From NCBI GenBank assembly GCA_009778055.1, contig WRKN01000099.1, positions 1 to 8,734 of the forward strand: 8,734 bases of DNA. Reading direction: 5' to 3'. The stretch is from Synergistaceae bacterium. Its GTDB lineage: Bacteria; Synergistota; Synergistia; Synergistales; Aminobacteriaceae. Under the pieces are notes generated by a model, which saw only the letters and a list, made by a program, of their open reading frames with translations, did not search any database and was not told the origin of the DNA. Below are positions 6,083 to 8,734 of this stretch, in pieces (within the stretch, counting starts at the first letter, position 1; every line of letters begins with the position of its first letter). The translations under genes were made by a program, and so were the position numbers.

Positions 6083-7202
6083 TTTTCCTCTTGAAATACC
6101 ATGCCGCGAACGTGAGCGTCGCCGTCGCTATACCCCCCAGCCAGAGCATTTCCGGCCAGACGACGGCGAAAGACGCCCCCTTCATGTAAATTCCCAGCGC
6201 CGCCTTGATGATGTGCCGCGCCGGATTCAGCAGCGTAAAATATTGCAGGGCGGCCGGCATGTTCTCGATTGGGGCAATGAACCCCGAGAGCAGCGTAGAG
6301 GGGGCCATGTATGTGAAGCACCCCAGAAAGGCCTGCTGCTGTGTGGAACATAGAGACGATATGAAAAGCCCCACACCGGTTACCGCCAGGATGAAAAGCC
6401 CTATGCACGCGGCCAGCAGCGCGAAACTTCCCACGAAGGGCACGCCGAATACCGTCAGGATGACGAAGTGGATGACGAGCCCTTCGCAGAACGCCAGGAC
6501 TGCGGCGGGCATGGCTTTGCCGATTACGATTTCCACGGAAGAAAAAGGGGAGACCAGAAGCTGCTCGAACGTGCCCAGTTCCCTCTCGCGAGCAACGGAC
6601 ATCCCCGACACGACCAGGGAGATCATCTGAGTCAGGAGCACCAGAAGCACCGGCAGGGTGAACCACAGGTACGTCAGGTTCGAGTTGTACAGATATCGCG
6701 TATCGACATCGAGCCGGACAGGAGAAGATATGTTTCCCTCGGCATGGCTGAACTGCCGGACGATGAGACCGGCGTAGCCGTTGGCTATCTGCGCCGCGTT
6801 GATTTTTCGCCCGTCCAGAATAGTCTGGACGACGACCGGACGACCGGACGCGAGCCTTTCGGAAAAATCCTCAGGGATATGCAGCGCCATCAGGGCTTTC
6901 TGGTTTTCTATGGCAGGGCGTATTTCCTGTACGCCGGAAAGTCCGAAAACACGCGTGAAAGTCGGGCCGGACGAAAAATACGTGACGAGCCGCCGTCCCA
7001 TGTCGCCCGAGTCCCGGTTCAAAACGGCCAGAGAGGCATTTTTCACCTCCATCGTCATGGCGAAACTGAATATGAAAAGCATTAAAAAGGGCGCGACAAA
7101 CAATTGCTCCCTGCTTTGCGCGTCCTGCAGAACGATGTGGAACTCCTTGACCGTCAGGGCGGCGACGCGGCGGAACGAAGCGGAGAGTGAGAATTTGGTC
7201 AT
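6075..7202 (-). CDS. ybhR: YbhR-type ABC-2 transporter permease
   Basis: An inner-membrane permease of the ABC2_membrane_3 type, predicted to pair with YbhS as the exporter channel. Of 375 residues, one transmembrane helix lies at about 34-50, then a large extracytoplasmic domain (about 52-178, with QEIRPAIENQKALM and the ILDGR motif). Five more hydrophobic segments lie at about 180-200, 229-252, 258-281, 291-311 and 350-370. SVARERELGTFEQLLVSP (202-219) is the cytoplasmic coupling-helix region. ISSLCSTQQQAF (281-292) and PIENMP (311-316) are segments I recall from E. coli YbhR.
ATG 7202 is chosen because it follows the ybhS stop after one base and gives a normal length. A TTG at 7259 would add 19 residues overlapping ybhS. 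The stop lies within the 9-base array. Confidence 0.92.
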   Translation of the reverse strand: MTKFSLSASFRRVAALTVKEFHIVLQDAQSREQLFVAPFLMLFIFSFAMTMEVKNASLAVLNRDSGDMGRRLVTYFSSGPTFTRVFGLSGVQEIRPAIENQKALMALHIPEDFSERLASGRPVVVQTILDGRKINAAQIANGYAGLIVRQFSHAEGNISSPVRLDVDTRYLYNSNLTYLWFTLPVLLVLLTQMISLVVSGMSVARERELGTFEQLLVSPFSSVEIVIGKAMPAAVLAFCEGLVIHFVILTVFGVPFVGSFALLAACIGLFILAVTGVGLFISSLCSTQQQAFLGCFTYMAPSTLLSGFIAPIENMPAALQYFTLLNPARHIIKAALGIYMKGASFAVVWPEMLWLGGIATATLTFAAWYFKRKTQ

Positions 7203-7203
7203 G

Positions 7204-8334
7204 TCAGTCCAGCCTTTTCCGGGTACTGCGTAAGGCGATACCCAGAAAGAGCGTTCCAAGCACCGCCAGCTTTAACATATTTGGGATGAGAACGCCCTGC
7301 GCGTCGCCGGCGAGAAAAAGCGTCTGGAGACAGGTTACGAGGTAGCGCACGGGCAGAACGGAGGATACGATTCTCTGGAACAGGGGCATAGAGTCGATTT
7401 CAAAAACGAAGCCGGACAGGTGGGTCGCCGGGAGAAAGGCGGACATGAGCGCCGCCATTGACGCGAGATACTGGTTTCTGGTAACGGACGAGATAATCAG
7501 TCCCTGTCCCAAAGCGGAAAACATGAAAATGGAGGCCACGCAGAAAAGCATGAAAAGCGAGCCTCGAAAGGGTACGGCGAAAACGGTAACGACGACGCCC
7601 AGGCTGAAAAACGCCGAAAACATCGCCAGCAGATAGTATGGAATCAACTTCCCGAAAAGAATCTCAAACGCGCCGGACGACGTGGACAGCAATACCTCCA
7701 TCGTGCCGCGCTCCCATTCGCGGGCAACGACCAGAGAGGTCAGCATAGTGCCGATAAGGGTCATGATAATCGCGACAAGCCCGGGAATGATGGAGTGGCG
7801 GCTTTCTATTTCGCTGTTGTACCAGAACCTCGGCTCCACTCCGATATAGGCATTCGCCTCGTCAGCGTTCGCCCTGTCAGCGTTTCCAAGAGCGCCGGTC
7901 CACTGGGAAATAACTCCCAAGCTGTAGTTCTGAACCAGGCTTGCGGTGTTGGGGAAGGACCCGTCCAACGCGAGCTGAAGCGCCGCTGTCCGACCGGGGA
8001 CGTGGAAGGCGGCGGAAAACCCGTTCGGGATCACGAGCACCCCTCGCAGTTCGTCCGCCGTGACCAGAGGGAAAAGTTCCTGACGCGCCGGGGATACGAT
8101 AGGGTTGAAGTACGGGCTGCCCAAAAACGACGCGGTCAGATCCCGCGCCTCCCATCCTTCGTCCTCGAGCGCGACGCCAAGGAGTATATCCTTTGCGTCG
8201 AGCGATATGCCGTACCCGAACAGGAACAAAAGCGCCAACGGCAGCACGAAGGCTATAACAATGCTGCTGGGGTCGCGGATAATCTGAAATCCTTCCTTTT
8301 TTACCAGAGCCAGAAGTCTTCTTGCTTTGTCCAT
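7204..8334 (-). CDS. ybhS: YbhS-type ABC-2 transporter permease, first gene of the operon
   Basis: A 376-residue inner-membrane permease. The N-terminus VKKEGFQIIRDPSS (11-24) leads into the first transmembrane helix (about 25-43, ending FGYGI). An extracytoplasmic domain spans about 45-180 and includes LDGSFPNTAS (123-132). More membrane segments lie at about 182-203, 228-252, 258-282, 290-311 and 348-367. VVAREWERGTMEVLLST (202-218) and SGFVFEIDSMP (307-317) are strongly like E. coli YbhS, as is the KRLD ending.
A Shine-Dalgarno, AAGGA, lies ten bases before the ATG and almost directly after the rnpB 3' end. Residues 150-161 (GNADRANADEAN) contain a small internal duplication in the extracytoplasmic domain. 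With ybhR, ybhG and ybhF it forms one transcription unit with gaps of 1 to 52 bases or overlaps. The substrate cannot be read from the sequence; drug efflux has been reported for E. coli YbhFSR. Confidence 0.93.
   Translation of the reverse strand: MDKARRLLALVKKEGFQIIRDPSSIVIAFVLPLALLFLFGYGISLDAKDILLGVALEDEGWEARDLTASFLGSPYFNPIVSPARQELFPLVTADELRGVLVIPNGFSAAFHVPGRTAALQLALDGSFPNTASLVQNYSLGVISQWTGALGNADRANADEANAYIGVEPRFWYNSEIESRHSIIPGLVAIIMTLIGTMLTSLVVAREWERGTMEVLLSTSSGAFEILFGKLIPYYLLAMFSAFFSLGVVVTVFAVPFRGSLFMLFCVASIFMFSALGQGLIISSVTRNQYLASMAALMSAFLPATHLSGFVFEIDSMPLFQRIVSSVLPVRYLVTCLQTLFLAGDAQGVLIPNMLKLAVLGTLFLGIALRSTRKRLD
7853..7882. repeat. 15-base direct duplication inside ybhS
   Basis: Two adjacent 15-base copies (7853-7867 and 7868-7882), differing at two positions, encode an Asn-Ala-Asp-x-Ala repeat within the extracytoplasmic domain of YbhS (about residues 151-160). 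The change is in frame, in a loop before the conserved FWYN segment. Confidence 0.75.
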
Positions 8335-8350
8335 TCTTTGTCAATCCTTA

Positions 8351-8711
8351 AAAACGAGCGGTTCATAAGCCGGGTTCTGTGTTCAGACGGTCATTTATCT
8401 GTGAGACGCCTTGCGGCGTCCCTAAGGGTTAACTTGTTCAATCAACCCACGCGGTCGACCCGGAGGTCGGCGGGCCGCCTCATCCCTCCCTATTCGACCT
8501 TGCTCCGGATGGGGTTTGCCAGGCATACGGCTTTCGCCGCATCCGGTAGGCTCTTACCCTACCTTTTCACCATTTCCCTTTCGGGCTGTTTGTTTTCTGT
8601 GGCACTTTCCTTCGGCTCGCGCCGACCGGGCGTTACCCGGCATCCTGCCCTGCGGAGCCCGGACTTTCCTCCCCGGCGTAACGCCGGAGCGACCGTCAGA
8701 GCCGCTCGTTT
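8351..8711 (-). ncRNA. rnpB: RNase P RNA, bacterial type A
   Basis: This is the catalytic RNA of ribonuclease P, which removes 5' leaders from precursor tRNAs. On the minus strand the 5' conserved region GAGGAAAGTCC lies at 8671-8661 and the 3' conserved region ACAGAACCCGGCTTAT at 8380-8365. These form the P4 core that defines the family. Helix P1 is visible as a perfect pairing of 8352-8361 with 8702-8711. Between them are GGGTAAGAGCCTACC (P10/P11 region), a GCGGCGAAAGCCGT hairpin (P12), the L15 element TGGCAAACCCC (8521-8511) and AAGGTCGAATAGGG. Length of about 360 bases is typical for type A. Ends are set from P1 and the promoter and may be off by a few bases. A run of five U follows P1, but no local hairpin precedes it, so a conventional intrinsic terminator is not evident. 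Confidence 0.97.
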
Positions 8712-8717
8712 ATGGTT

Positions 8718-8726
8718 ATTGTAACA
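8718..8726 (-). promoter_or_regulatory. Extended -10 promoter element of rnpB
   Basis: The minus strand reads TGTTACAAT: a TACAAT hexamer (5 of 6 to TATAAT) with TG one base upstream, the extended -10 form. Transcription would start about seven bases downstream, near 8711, exactly where helix P1 begins. The matching -35 would lie beyond the right edge of the window. Confidence 0.75.
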
Positions 8727-8734
8727 CGGTATCT

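Noticed and set aside
7203..7259. A longer ybhR starting at TTG 7259.
   Set aside because: It would add 19 residues overlapping ybhS, while ATG 7202 gives the normal length and a one-base gap.
8339..8344. A perfect TTGACA on the minus strand just before ybhS, as a -35 element for the exporter operon.
   Set aside because: The position 17 bases downstream reads GAAGAC, not a -10, and the start would fall inside the gene. It is probably chance.

Overview
The window most likely comes from a bacterium of the phylum Synergistota. The main clue is the C-terminus of the large surface protein (139-2811): a Gly-Gly-Cys-Asn motif, a short hydrophobic stretch and a basic tail, which matches the Synergist-CTERM type of sorting signal described for that phylum. 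Moderately high GC and a bacterial type A RNase P RNA are compatible with this. No 16S gene or tRNA is present, so the phylum call rests on one protein.

Layout, left to right. (1) 1-107: a perfect tandem array of a 7-base unit, about 15.3 copies, possibly continuing off the left edge. (2) 139-2811, plus strand: a roughly 890-residue exported, repeat-rich surface protein with a Gly-rich beta-repeat region, a hexapeptide array, an InlB B-repeat-like module, a bacterial Ig-like module, a proline-rich linker, a second beta-repeat region and the sorting tail. Its reading frame stays open back through the whole array to base 1, so the true start is uncertain and copy-number changes could affect expression. 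(3) 2859-3327, plus strand: a promoter, an intact ChpS/MazE-like antitoxin, and a ChpB/MazF-like toxin cut off after about 40 family residues. (4) 3307-8334, minus strand: a tight four-gene operon for a YbhGFSR-type ABC-2 exporter, transcribed in the order ybhS, ybhR, ybhG, ybhF. (5) About 8351-8711, minus strand: the RNase P RNA gene rnpB, with an extended -10 promoter at the right edge.

How they work together. YbhS and YbhR would form the membrane channel, YbhF the tandem ATPase, and YbhG the periplasmic adaptor, giving an efflux pump for small molecules. The operon begins only about 16 bases after the rnpB 3' end, with no visible terminator or regulator between, so rnpB read-through is a plausible source of its expression. 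At its other end the operon runs tail-to-tail into the toxin remnant with a 21-base overlap and no visible terminator.

No wholly new system is evident. The points most worth checking are the 7-base array feeding into the surface-protein frame, the truncated toxin beside an intact antitoxin, and the rnpB-exporter junction.
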